From assembly GCF_000020605.1 (NCBI RefSeq), contig NC_012781.1, positions 1,613,501 through 1,677,500 of the forward strand: DNA of 64,000 nucleotides. The letters run 5' to 3'. Positions 36,894 to 44,758 of this stretch are shown one piece after another. The notes below the pieces were generated by a model that worked only from the letters and a program-made list of their open reading frames with translations, made no database searches and had not been told where the DNA came from. Within the stretch, counting starts at the first letter, position 1; every line of letters begins with the position of its first letter. Position numbers and translations under genes: made by a program. The stretch is from Agathobacter rectalis ATCC 33656. Its GTDB lineage: Bacteria; Bacillota; Clostridia; Lachnospirales; Lachnospiraceae.

Positions 36894-37001
36894 ATTTTAT
36901 TTCCTTTCATTTATGCATATTATATATTTACAATCATGACGCATCATTTATTTGCTGGTCACACAGTTAAGTGTGAACAGTAAAACCGGGAATAAGCAAA
37001 T

Positions 37002-37026
37002 AAGGGACACGAATAACATGTCCCTT
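37002..37026 (-). terminator. Probable terminator after frr
   Basis: Perfect 8-bp stem AAGGGACA (37002-37009) with TGTCCCTT (37019-37026) and a nine-base loop. On the minus strand the stem is followed by an AT-rich but interrupted U stretch, so termination may be partial. It lies in the 155-base frr-uppS gap; a second weaker stem (TCACAC/GTGTGA, 36959-36976) follows it in the direction of transcription. Confidence 0.6.
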
Positions 37027-37048
37027 GTTTGTATACGTGATATAAATA

Positions 37049-37603
37049 CTATACAGTAAGTATCTCTTTACATTTTGCGTCAACCGCAGCGTCAACCTTT
37101 GCGACAAACTTGTCGGTAAGCTTTTGAGCGTCATCCTCGAGGCCTTTAATCTCATCCTCTGAAATGCCTTCCTCTTTGCCGGTCTTCTTGATGCTGTCGA
37201 TTGCATCCCTTCTGATATTGCGGACAGCAACCTTAGCTTCCTCGCCTTTTTTCTTGATGTCCTTTGCAAGATCTTTACGTCTCTCCTCTGTAAGCTCAGG
37301 GAAAACAAGTCTGATAAGCTTTCCGTCGTTTGTAGGATTAATTCCGATGTCAGAGCAGTTTATTGCTTTCTCAATCTCCTTAACCATAGAAGCCTCCCAT
37401 GGCTGAATCTGAATCATTCTAGGCTCTGGAACACTTACATTGGCTACACTCTGAATTGGTGAAGGTGTGCCGTAATAATCTACACGAAGCTTGTCAAGAA
37501 TATGTGGATTGGCTCTTCCTGCACGGATGCCTGCATACTCTTCCTCGAGATTATTTAATGTTTTTTCCATTTTATCCTGGAAAGGGTTTAATCTTGAATC
37601 CAT
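37049..37603 (-). CDS. frr: Ribosome recycling factor
   Basis: Splits post-termination ribosomes together with EF-G. 184 residues, the normal family length, with the three-helix/beta-alpha-beta composition; AGIRAGRANPHILDKLRVDYYGTPSP is the family hallmark, and the C-terminal helix follows EERRKDLAKDIKKKGEEAKVAVRNIRRDA. Thirty-three bases after pyrH, with AGGAGG upstream of the ATG. Confidence 0.97.
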   Translation of the reverse strand: MDSRLNPFQDKMEKTLNNLEEEYAGIRAGRANPHILDKLRVDYYGTPSPIQSVANVSVPEPRMIQIQPWEASMVKEIEKAINCSDIGINPTNDGKLIRLVFPELTEERRKDLAKDIKKKGEEAKVAVRNIRRDAIDSIKKTGKEEGISEDEIKGLEDDAQKLTDKFVAKVDAAVDAKCKEILTV

Positions 37604-37636
37604 ATTATCCTCCTGATATGCATTATATGCAATTTA

Positions 37637-38332
37637 CTATACAGTAACCTTTGTACCGTTAAATTTGCCTGTAAGAGCATTTACAATGCTGTTTTCCTCA
37701 TTGAGTCCGAATACATACATAGGCATCTTGTTCTCAAGGCACATGATAGACGCTGTGAGGTCAACTACTGCGAGCTTCTTCTCAACAACCTCTTCGATTG
37801 AAAGCTCATCATACTTCTTTGCAGCAGGATTGGTCTTTGGATCACTGTCATATACTCCGTCAATTGCTTTGGCAAGGTAAATACCATCTGCCTCAATCTC
37901 AATTGCACGAAGCACCGTGGCTGTATCTGTTGAGAAATAAGGATGACCTGTACCACCTGCAAAGAAAACAACCATATCATGTGCGAAATACTTGTTTGCT
38001 CTGTCCTTAGAGAAAAGCTTTGTCATGTTGCCGCACTCAAACGGAGTAAGAACAGCTGTCTTCATTCCGACATATCTGAAAATCTCAGATACATAAATGC
38101 AGTTCATAACTGTAGCGAGCATACCAATCTGGTCAGCCTTTGTGCGGTCGATGGTCTCACTCGTTCTGCCTCTCCAGAAGTTTCCACCACCGATAACAAT
38201 ACCTACCTGTGTACCATTATCAACAATCTGTTTAACCTGTTTTGCAACCTCAATGACTGTAGCCTCATCAAAGCCGTGGTGCTTATCACCTGCAAGTGCT
38301 TCACCACTTAATTTTAGTAATATTCTACTCAT
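37637..38332 (-). CDS. pyrH: UMP kinase
   Basis: Bacterial-type uridylate kinase of the amino acid kinase fold, phosphorylating UMP to UDP. 231 residues. LLKLSGEALAG at the N-terminus, GGGNFWRGR (phosphate-binding), and FFAGGTGHPYFSTDTATVLRA are diagnostic. Usually follows tsf directly; here two envelope genes are inserted between. Its ATG lies two bases after the bactofilin stop, so translation is probably coupled. Confidence 0.97.
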   Translation of the reverse strand: MSRILLKLSGEALAGDKHHGFDEATVIEVAKQVKQIVDNGTQVGIVIGGGNFWRGRTSETIDRTKADQIGMLATVMNCIYVSEIFRYVGMKTAVLTPFECGNMTKLFSKDRANKYFAHDMVVFFAGGTGHPYFSTDTATVLRAIEIEADGIYLAKAIDGVYDSDPKTNPAAKKYDELSIEEVVEKKLAVVDLTASIMCLENKMPMYVFGLNEENSIVNALTGKFNGTKVTV

Positions 38333-38334
38333 AT

Positions 38335-39138
38335 TTATTTACCCTCGAAAAGTCCCTGAACATCGATATCAGCGTATGTCTGAGAACAGAAGCCCTCGAT
38401 AACGGCACCGTTGTTAATCTGTACTGAACGTGACTTGATATTACCCATGATAACTGCAGAAGTATCTACTACAACAGGTCCCTGAACATCTATATCGCCC
38501 TTTACAGCTCCTGCGATAACTGCTGAAGATGCTGAGATATTGCCGATGATAACAGATCCTGCACCTATCTTTACAGTTCCTGTTGAAACAATTTCACCCT
38601 CAACCTTAGCTACATCAGCGAAAAACTCTGATGAATTTGTGTTGCCGTTGACTGTTCCTGTAACAACAATCTTGCCGTTACACATTACATTTCCGTTGAT
38701 GGTTCCCTGAATATCAAATGATCCTGATGACTGTAAATCTCCTGTGAGTACAGTACTTGCTGTGATGACTGATGTTTCGTCCTGTACATCTCCTGATAAA
38801 ACGTTATTGTTTACTGGCTGTGTATTTACTGGCTGTGGTATATCATTCATTTGTGGTATCTGCTCCTCTTTTTGTGTATTGATTGTATGCTCTGCAAAAT
38901 TTTCACTTGGAGTTGGTCTTGGTACAGTTGTCTCCTGTGGCTGCTCCTCGACATGCTCAAGTAATCCGTCGAGCTTTGAAAGCTCTGATGCAACGTCAAC
39001 ATTCTCTCCTATAGTATCAACTACAAGATTGTCAGCTGTCTGAGCCTTTGGCTCTACTTCTTTCTCAGGTACATCTCCGGGTACAAGCTCGTTTACAGCC
39101 TGAGAAAAATCATCCTTAAATTCTTTGAATAATCCCAT
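38335..39138 (-). CDS. Bactofilin with a long disordered N-terminal arm
   Basis: 267 residues. The N-terminal 18 residues (MGLFKEFKDDFSQAVNEL) form a possible amphipathic membrane-binding helix. Residues about 20-122 are acidic and Pro/Gln/Asn-rich and look disordered. Residues about 124-260 are the bactofilin beta-helix core, with repeated GN/GD-type turns (TGDL, NGNV, GNIS, KGDI, GNIK). Bactofilins polymerise without nucleotide and scaffold envelope enzymes. The ATG at 39138 is preceded by GGAGGAA; an upstream in-frame ATG is part of that site. It lies between a NodB-fold membrane protein and pyrH, 23 bases after the former. Confidence 0.9.
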   Translation of the reverse strand: MGLFKEFKDDFSQAVNELVPGDVPEKEVEPKAQTADNLVVDTIGENVDVASELSKLDGLLEHVEEQPQETTVPRPTPSENFAEHTINTQKEEQIPQMNDIPQPVNTQPVNNNVLSGDVQDETSVITASTVLTGDLQSSGSFDIQGTINGNVMCNGKIVVTGTVNGNTNSSEFFADVAKVEGEIVSTGTVKIGAGSVIIGNISASSAVIAGAVKGDIDVQGPVVVDTSAVIMGNIKSRSVQINNGAVIEGFCSQTYADIDVQGLFEGK

Positions 39139-39161
39139 GAATATTTCCTCCATTTATTATC

Positions 39162-40118
39162 TTATCCAACAGTATCTGATTTGATATATTGAACTTTATA
39201 TGTATTATTATCAATCGGCAATATTTCGGCACCCTGCGCTTTTATACTTTCAACAAGCGGCTCAATAGCCTCTGCCGTGGTTGATCTGTTTGAATCATCA
39301 TGTAATAACACAACTGAATTGTCATATTTGGCAATACCTGAGGTGACATTATTGACAATATCATCGACACTGCAATTGTCGGCCGTATCACCAGAATTGA
39401 CATTCCAGTCAAAGTATGTGATATGCTTTGAATTGAGTATCTTTACAAGCTCAACCATGTCTACATTACTAATCTGGTTCATGCTGCCACCGGGAAAACG
39501 ATAAATATCCGGTGCTATTCCAGTCAGATTGGTGATATAATCGGAAATCTGTGTCAGGTCATCGGTAAATGCCTCTGTTGATTCATAAATTTTACTGTAT
39601 GAATTACTGTAGGAAGCCATCGCAATAGTGTGTCCGTCCTGCACTATGCGCTTATAAACATCATCATATTTACCGGAGGTATCTGCTGTGACAAAGAAGG
39701 TAGCCTTGACACCACAGTTGGCAAGGGCATCTAAAATGGCACCGGTGTTATCACCGGGAATACAATCAAAGGTAAGATATACCTTTCTTGTATCCCCATC
39801 ATGATACACATTGTCTTTTGACTCAAGCTGTTTCACGACAGCCTGAGTTTTTGCGCCAGAGCTTTCTTCATCAGAAGCGATGTCACCATCATCAGACTCA
39901 GTACCGGTAACTGTGCTTGATATAGCTGTATTTAACTGAAGCTCAAGCTTGTATATTCTCGAATTCAGTTTGACAACCATGATGCCCAGTACAACTATGG
40001 CAAGTATAGATATTGCTATCCATATTGCTATAGTCATAATAATACCTGTCTTAATCCGGCTCACACGTTTGCGACGCTCCTGCTGCTGTCTGGCTAATTC
40101 ATTATCCTTTGAGTCCAT
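39162..40118 (-). CDS. NodB-fold (polysaccharide deacetylase-like) membrane protein lacking metal ligands
   Basis: 318 residues: cytosolic basic N-terminus, one membrane anchor (about 25-50), acidic linker (about 70-100) and a NodB-homology domain (about 112-305). Fold motifs remain: LTFD at 115-118, GHTI, YRFPGG (about 206-211), YFDWNV and LLHD (271-274). The metal triad of active enzymes is gone. The second Asp of TFDD is Cys119, and the HxxxH pair is Ala168/Asn172. It is therefore probably not a hydrolase but a glycan-binding or scaffold protein. It is the first gene of a promoter-driven unit with the bactofilin, pyrH and frr. Confidence 0.85.
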   Translation of the reverse strand: MDSKDNELARQQQERRKRVSRIKTGIIMTIAIWIAISILAIVVLGIMVVKLNSRIYKLELQLNTAISSTVTGTESDDGDIASDEESSGAKTQAVVKQLESKDNVYHDGDTRKVYLTFDCIPGDNTGAILDALANCGVKATFFVTADTSGKYDDVYKRIVQDGHTIAMASYSNSYSKIYESTEAFTDDLTQISDYITNLTGIAPDIYRFPGGSMNQISNVDMVELVKILNSKHITYFDWNVNSGDTADNCSVDDIVNNVTSGIAKYDNSVVLLHDDSNRSTTAEAIEPLVESIKAQGAEILPIDNNTYKVQYIKSDTVG

Positions 40119-40157
40119 ATGCGTCCCCCGTTATGATTGGTTTTGTTTCCTCTTACT

Positions 40158-40185
40158 ATTTTACCATATTTTTATATCTTGTAAA
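40158..40185 (-). promoter_or_regulatory. Promoter for the NodB-like/bactofilin/pyrH/frr unit
   Basis: Minus strand -35 TTTACA (40180-40185) and -10 TAAAAT (40158-40163) with a 16-base spacer and extended TG. It lies just downstream of the tsf terminator, so this unit is separately initiated. The first gene has a strong GGGGGA ribosome-binding site. Confidence 0.65.
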
Positions 40186-40187
40186 GA

Positions 40188-40230
40188 TAAAAAAATTCCG
40201 CAAAAGTTTAAAAGTTAAACTTTTGCGGAA
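40188..40230 (-). terminator. Strong intrinsic terminator after tsf
   Basis: Arms TTCCGCAAAAGTTT (40196-40209) and AAACTTTTGCGGAA (40217-40230), perfect 14 bp with a seven-base loop, followed on the minus strand by seven U. Ends the rpsB-tsf transcript. Confidence 0.93.
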
Positions 40231-40262
40231 CAGCATTCGTTTAATCAGTATAAAGATACAGT

Positions 40263-41348
40263 TTAGACTCCAGCCATCTGGGCAGCAACCTCAGCAGCAA
40301 AATCTTCCTGCTTCTTCTCCATACCCTCACCTACCTCGAAACGAACCATCTCGGTGATTGTAAGATCCTTAGAAACTGACTCAAGATATTTTGCAACTGA
40401 CTGCTTTCCATCCTCTGCCTTAACATATGTCTGGTCAAGGAGACAAATCTCTTTTAACTGCTTAGATACACGACCCTCAACTAAACCATTGAACATCTTC
40501 TCAGCTACGATAGACTCCTTGTCTGCCATTGCAAGCTCACCAAGCTTTGCCTTAGCAGCATCTGATAAGAAGTTCCATACATAGTTCATGTTGTTCTTGT
40601 GCTCGTTGAAGTTGTTGATATCATCATCGCTCCAAAGCTTCTCATTAATAGCCTTGTCAATTAACTTATTAAGAATAGGCTTTGGAAGTGTTGTAGCATC
40701 ATTTAATGCACTGTCAACTGTAATCTCTCTAAGCTTTGCAAGCTCTTCATCAGAGATATCGTTTCTGCTGATGTACTGTGGGTTCATAGCTGCAACCTGC
40801 ATAGCAATATTTGTAATTGCTCCTTTAGCTGCATCGTCTGTTGCACCATTTGCTGCAATGATAACACCGATTCTTCCACCACCATGGATATAAGAAGTAA
40901 CAATATCACCTGTAACCTTTGCAAATCTGCGAACAGATAACTTCTCTCCGATTGTAGCTGTCTTCTCTACAAGAAGCTCGCTAAGTCCGTTTGTAGCAAG
41001 AAGAGCGTCGATATCCTCTCCATTTGCACCACCATTTAAGTCAGAAGCAAGTGCTGTATCTGCTACAGTCTGAACAAACTCCTGGAATGTCTCGTTCTTT
41101 GCAACGAAATCTGTCTCAGAGTTAACCTCTGCTACAACTGCAACGTTTCCGTTTACAGCAACACGTGCGATTCCCTCAGCGGCAATTCTGCTCTGCTTCT
41201 TTTCCATCTTAGCTGCACCGCTTTTTCTTAATACCTCAACAGCGGCATCCATATCACCGTTTGTCTCAGTTAAAGCCTTTTTGCAGTCCATCATACCTGC
41301 GCCTGTCATTTCACGCAGTTCTTTTACCATACCTGCTGTAATAGCCAT
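40263..41348 (-). CDS. tsf: Translation elongation factor Ts
   Basis: Guanine-nucleotide exchange factor for EF-Tu. 361 residues, longer than the roughly 280-310 typical. The N-terminal UBA-like domain (VKELREMTGAGMMDCKKAL) and the nucleotide-exchange motif SETDFVAKNE are intact. Extra length is concentrated in the second core subdomain (about residues 210-280), rich in Asn, Asp and Lys (SDDDINNFNEHKNN). It follows rpsB by 27 bases, and a terminator lies after the stop. Confidence 0.95.
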   Translation of the reverse strand: MAITAGMVKELREMTGAGMMDCKKALTETNGDMDAAVEVLRKSGAAKMEKKQSRIAAEGIARVAVNGNVAVVAEVNSETDFVAKNETFQEFVQTVADTALASDLNGGANGEDIDALLATNGLSELLVEKTATIGEKLSVRRFAKVTGDIVTSYIHGGGRIGVIIAANGATDDAAKGAITNIAMQVAAMNPQYISRNDISDEELAKLREITVDSALNDATTLPKPILNKLIDKAINEKLWSDDDINNFNEHKNNMNYVWNFLSDAAKAKLGELAMADKESIVAEKMFNGLVEGRVSKQLKEICLLDQTYVKAEDGKQSVAKYLESVSKDLTITEMVRFEVGEGMEKKQEDFAAEVAAQMAGV

Positions 41349-41375
41349 TTGATTATCCTCCGATATTAATCTGTT

Positions 41376-42110
41376 TTATTCCTCAACTGTCTCGTCAGAA
41401 GCTTCCTCAGCAGTAACCTCTTCCTCAGCTCCCTGCTTTGCCTCGATAACAGCGTCTGCCATCTTAGATACGATTAATTTGACAGCTCTGATAGCATCAT
41501 CGTTTCCTGGGATAACATAATCTAACTCGTCAGGATCGCAGTTTGTATCAGCAATACCTATAAGAGTGATTCCAAGTGCCTGAGCCTCTTTGATACAGAT
41601 ACGCTCCTTCTTAGGATCTACTACAAATATTGCATCAGGAATTCTCTTCATATCCTTGATTCCACCAAGGTTCTTCTCGAGCTTCTCCCACTCCTTCTTG
41701 AGTGCGATAACTTCCTTCTTAGGAAGAACATCGAATGTGCCATCCTCTGACATTGTCTCGATAGCTTTAAGTCTTGCAATACGGCTCTCGATTGTGCGGA
41801 AGTTTGTAAGCATTCCACCTAACCATCTCTCGTTTACATAGTACATACCGCAACGCTCTGCCTCAGTCTTGATTGCATCCTGAGCCTGCTTCTTTGTACC
41901 TACGAAAAGGATTGTACCACCCTGAGCAGCGATATCAGATACGGCATCATATGCCTCATCAACCTTTCCTACAGACTTCTGTAAGTCGATGATGTAGATA
42001 CCATTACGCTCTGTGTAGATGTAAGGAGCCATTTTAGGGTTCCATCTTCTTGTCTGATGTCCAAAATGAACACCTGCCTCGAGTAACTGTTTCATTGAAA
42101 TTACGCTCAT
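41376..42110 (-). CDS. rpsB: 30S ribosomal protein S2
   Basis: 244 residues. The N-terminal [22 protein letters not shown] and the later RMPDAIFV-type segment (here [15 protein letters not shown]) define the family. The C-terminal 20 residues are an acidic tail ([16 protein letters not shown]). The ATG at 42110 has GGAGGT upstream; the frame is open 19 codons further, but only through the leader hairpin. Expression is probably set by the promoter at 42233-42241 and the structured leader at 42142-42206. Confidence 0.97.
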   Translation of the reverse strand: MSVISMKQLLEAGVHFGHQTRRWNPKMAPYIYTERNGIYIIDLQKSVGKVDEAYDAVSDIAAQGGTILFVGTKKQAQDAIKTEAERCGMYYVNERWLGGMLTNFRTIESRIARLKAIETMSEDGTFDVLPKKEVIALKKEWEKLEKNLGGIKDMKRIPDAIFVVDPKKERICIKEAQALGITLIGIADTNCDPDELDYVIPGNDDAIRAVKLIVSKMADAVIEAKQGAEEEVTAEEASDETVEE

Positions 42111-42141
42111 TTTATTTACCTCCGTTTGGTTATTAATCTTC

Positions 42142-42206
42142 CGTGTGTTTCCAATTAGATCAGCCACCGGTAAGCGTTATCCGGCACCGGCGATCATCCG
42201 CACACG
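42142..42206 (-). ncRNA. Structured rpsB leader, candidate autoregulatory element
   Basis: In the minus-strand RNA, CGTGTG (42201-42206) can pair with CACACG (42142-42147). These enclose an inner helix built from GATC and CCGGT on the 5' side and ACCGG and GATC on the 3' side, capped by an AU-rich loop. The whole structure lies about 30 bases upstream of the S2 start codon. Ribosomal protein operons often use such leaders for feedback; S2 binding here is inferred. Confidence 0.5.
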
Positions 42207-42221
42207 TGCTTTATAGTATTT

Positions 42222-42253
42222 AAGCCTTTGGAATTATAACATACCAAAGGCTT
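42222..42253 (-). repeat. Perfect inverted repeat around the rpsB -10 box
   Basis: AAGCCTTTGG (42222-42231) and CCAAAGGCTT (42244-42253) form a perfect 10-bp stem with a 12-base loop. The loop contains the -10 box TATAAT. No U-run follows, so it is a weak terminator at best; it could be a protein-binding site at the promoter. Confidence 0.6.
42233..42241 (-). promoter_or_regulatory. Extended -10 promoter for rpsB-tsf
   Basis: TGTTATAAT on the minus strand (-10 at 42233-42238, TG at 42240-42241), about 125 bases before the rpsB ATG. The hexamer at the -35 position (CTGCAT) is poor. The fla/che operon upstream may also read through. Confidence 0.5.
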
Positions 42254-42270
42254 ATATGCAGTAAAAAAAT

Positions 42271-42834
42271 TTATTTCTGTGTCAGAATAGTGATTATATC
42301 ATCATAGGATGCTCCCTGTGGGATAACGTGCTCACCATCTGCTATAAAATGATCAGCCCCCTTTTGTCCCATATATATACGAAATTGTTCAGCATCATCC
42401 ACCAGATTGAGAGCTTTAAGCTTTTCTGCAATGGTGCGACATGTATCCTGACTTGTTACTGAAATTGTGTATGTTGTAACAGCATCCTGTGGCTCTACAG
42501 TCTCCTGCTTTGCATCCGCTGCCGGCTGTGTGTCTTCCTGCTGTGTATCTTCCTGTGCTGTTTGGCTGTCCTGCATCTGACTATCCTGTTCAGTTTCGGC
42601 TTTTTGGGAAGAATCATCTGAGTTTGCAGCAGATGAGCCAGTTTTTTCACTATTATATTCGTCTGCGACTGTCCCGGAAATATTTTTTGCTTCAACCATA
42701 CCAAGTGTTTTGGCTTTTTCTATTATTTCTGTATCAGACATGGACTGCTTATTGCCGTGAAAACCAATCATCATAATGATTACCGCAAAAATAATGCCTA
42801 ATCCAAGTCCACGCAAATAGTATTTTAATCTCAC
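42271..42834 (-). CDS. Membrane protein with MltG/YceG-like LysM segment
   Basis: 187 residues: an N-terminal membrane anchor (about 7-24), an Asp/Gln/Thr-rich low-complexity linker (about 60-115) and a C-terminal domain of about 70 residues. The C-terminal pattern (SVTSQDTCRTIAEKLKALNLVDDAEQFRIYM...GEHVIPQGASYDDIITIL) resembles the LysM-like N-terminal part of the endolytic transglycosylase MltG. The catalytic YceG domain is absent. It may be a cell-wall-binding protein. It is separated from the SwrB-like gene by a single base and is the last gene before the rpsB promoter. Confidence 0.7.
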   Translation of the reverse strand: MRLKYYLRGLGLGIIFAVIIMMIGFHGNKQSMSDTEIIEKAKTLGMVEAKNISGTVADEYNSEKTGSSAANSDDSSQKAETEQDSQMQDSQTAQEDTQQEDTQPAADAKQETVEPQDAVTTYTISVTSQDTCRTIAEKLKALNLVDDAEQFRIYMGQKGADHFIADGEHVIPQGASYDDIITILTQK

Positions 42835-42835
42835 T

Positions 42836-43660
42836 TTATTTGCCCTCTTTATATAAATCTATTATAAGCTTTACCTCGCCGGTACCAAGAGACAAAAGCT
42901 TTGCTATCTCTACATTGCTCTTGCCCGATTTATAAAGCTTAAGGATTTCATGTGTGTGATTTATTACATCAGCATTTGCGCTGCTGCCTGCTGGCGTACC
43001 AAAAGCAGCATCTGATGCCTTGACCGATACAGATGCCGCTGTACCTGTTGTAGCTGTTGCACCTGCCTTTGACGCAGGGGCTGCTGAAGCAGGCTGTGTT
43101 TTAGTGATACCTGAAATATCTATACCTGTCATCTGCTTCATGTCAGGCTTTGTATCCTGCTGCATTGTGCCAGACTTAGGTTCTGCCGGCTTTTGCACGG
43201 CCACAGACGGTTTTTCAGCCCTCTTTGCAGAGTCTGCAGAAAGAGGCTCGAAGGAGCTTCTGAGTCTTGATGATGCTTTATCTATATCGCCTGAAAGCCG
43301 TGTAAGCTCATCATGCTTGTCATTTAGCATACTGTATAAAAACATTATTTCATTATGTGCCTTGTTTATCGAATCAAGCACTGTATCAGAATATTCATTT
43401 ATCGCCATTATTTTGGAATTTGCTTCCTTTTCAAGACTTCGCTTTGTCTCATCCTGCTTTTGTGTTATTTCCTCGTCCAAGGCATCGCTTAAGTCCTTTT
43501 TGGCGGCAGTCACTTCTTTTTCAGTTATTATTTTTAGTTCCTCAGCACTCATATCGGCTATTTTATCCAAATCCTTATGTGAAAGCTTGTCATTTACCAT
43601 AAAGCTTCCTATAAGGAAAACAACACCTATGATGATGAGAGTTATTTCTAATGTTGTCAT
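42836..43660 (-). CDS. SwrB-like (YlxL/DUF6115-type) membrane protein
   Basis: 274 residues: an N-terminal membrane segment (about 5-22), a long charged coiled-coil region (about 30-130), an Ala/Pro/Thr/Lys-rich linker (about 140-225) and a C-terminal helix-turn-helix-like end (HEILKLYKSGKSNVEIAKLLSLGTGEVKLIIDLY). Position after the sigma factor gene and before rpsB, plus this architecture, match B. subtilis SwrB, which promotes flagellar export-gate activation. It is about 100 residues longer than SwrB, mostly in the linker. Function by position is inference. Confidence 0.72.
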   Translation of the reverse strand: MTTLEITLIIIGVVFLIGSFMVNDKLSHKDLDKIADMSAEELKIITEKEVTAAKKDLSDALDEEITQKQDETKRSLEKEANSKIMAINEYSDTVLDSINKAHNEIMFLYSMLNDKHDELTRLSGDIDKASSRLRSSFEPLSADSAKRAEKPSVAVQKPAEPKSGTMQQDTKPDMKQMTGIDISGITKTQPASAAPASKAGATATTGTAASVSVKASDAAFGTPAGSSANADVINHTHEILKLYKSGKSNVEIAKLLSLGTGEVKLIIDLYKEGK

Positions 43661-43676
43661 ATAAACCTCTGCCCTC

Positions 43677-44444
43677 TTATGCGTTTGTAAGTATATTCAT
43701 ATAAGGGCCCATGACCTTACGCATTTTAATCAGTCCCTTTGTGTGAAGCTGTGATACTCTTGATTCTGAAACCTCTAGGATATTGCTTATTTCTTTAAGG
43801 GTAAGATCCTCATAATAATATAATTCGATAACCCTGCGCTCCTTCTCGGTCAGATTGTCAAGCGACTTAACAAGCATTGTTTTCAGCTCTTCCTGTGTAA
43901 CAATCTCCTCCGGCTGTGCATAATGTGAATTATGTGCAGCATCCATGACAGGCTCAGGTCCTGACTCATCAAATTCATCGAGAGATACAACATTTGTTAC
44001 TTTAAGCTGCGACTGCCAGCTGCAAAGCTCATCCTCCGAGATAGAAAGCTCCTTTGCGAGGTCTGCGTCATTTGCTGTTTTGCCGGTACGAAGTTCAATG
44101 TTCTTTATTGCCTCGTCTATTTTCCTTTGCCTTTGTCTGACTGTTCTTGGAATCCAGTCCATTTTCCTGATCTGATCAAGTATGGCTCCACGGATTCTAA
44201 GGCTTGCATATGTCTCAAACTTGACATTTTTTTCAAGATTAAACTTGTCTATGGCATCAATGAGGCCAAATATCCCATAGCTTACCAGGTCATCATATTC
44301 CACATTATGCCCAAGATACATGCTGAGGCGTCCTGCCACAAGCCTGACCAGCTGTGCATATTCTATTATGAGCTGTTCCCGTAGCTTGGGAGTGGGATTC
44401 TTTTGATATTCCTCCCACAGCTTTTCCTTTTCTATAGCTTTCAT
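43677..44444 (-). CDS. fliA: RNA polymerase sigma-28 factor (FliA/SigD)
   Basis: Late flagellar and chemotaxis sigma factor, 255 residues. Region 2 (YDDLVSYGIFGLIDAIDKF and FETYASLRIRGAILDQIRKMDWIPR), region 3 and region 4 (LTEKERRVIELYYYEDLTLKEISNILEVSESRVSQLH) are all present. Its place near the end of the fla/che operon matches sigD of B. subtilis, where distance from the operon promoter affects how many cells become motile. No anti-sigma FlgM gene is in the window. Confidence 0.96.
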   Translation of the reverse strand: MKAIEKEKLWEEYQKNPTPKLREQLIIEYAQLVRLVAGRLSMYLGHNVEYDDLVSYGIFGLIDAIDKFNLEKNVKFETYASLRIRGAILDQIRKMDWIPRTVRQRQRKIDEAIKNIELRTGKTANDADLAKELSISEDELCSWQSQLKVTNVVSLDEFDESGPEPVMDAAHNSHYAQPEEIVTQEELKTMLVKSLDNLTEKERRVIELYYYEDLTLKEISNILEVSESRVSQLHTKGLIKMRKVMGPYMNILTNA

Positions 44445-44478
44445 TATGCCCCCTGTTTACCAGTATATTATTCTGCAG

Positions 44479-44757
44479 CTAGCTAATTGGCTTATCATTG
44501 TCATCATCATTATCAAAGACTTCGGAATCATCAGTCTTTGCTTCGGCCGCTTCAGCTTTCTTTTGCCTGTCTTCCATTGCCTTAAATGCACAGCTTAGGA
44601 TTACTTTAAGTATCGCTCCGATTATATAGAATACTACAAGCACAGTTAAAAGTCTTGTTGTAAAGCTCATCAGATCAACGCCCTGCCGCAGGGATATAAT
44701 ACTGCATACTAAGCCGGCTAAAAGCATAACAAGAGATGGTAATAAATTATTCTTCAT
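44479..44757 (-). CDS. Small two-TM protein with acidic tail, in the che operon
   Basis: 92 residues with two hydrophobic segments (about 8-24 and 33-55) and a cytosolic tail ending in a run rich in Asp/Glu (about 66-92). No family is recognised. It starts one base after the cheD stop and precedes fliA, where B. subtilis has no gene. Tight spacing suggests co-translation with cheD. Confidence 0.7.
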   Translation of the reverse strand: MKNNLLPSLVMLLAGLVCSIISLRQGVDLMSFTTRLLTVLVVFYIIGAILKVILSCAFKAMEDRQKKAEAAEAKTDDSEVFDNDDDNDKPIS

Positions 44758-44758
44758 G

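Noticed and set aside
42111-42167. 19-codon N-terminal extension of rpsB
   Set aside because: The sequence forms the leader hairpin and contains the GGAGGT site; S2 proteins start at the ATG at 42110.
43020-43664. 214-codon plus-strand ORF opposite the SwrB-like gene
   Set aside because: Antisense of an Ala/Lys-rich coiled coil gives a long Ser/Ala/Phe-rich open frame; no ribosome site or promoter.
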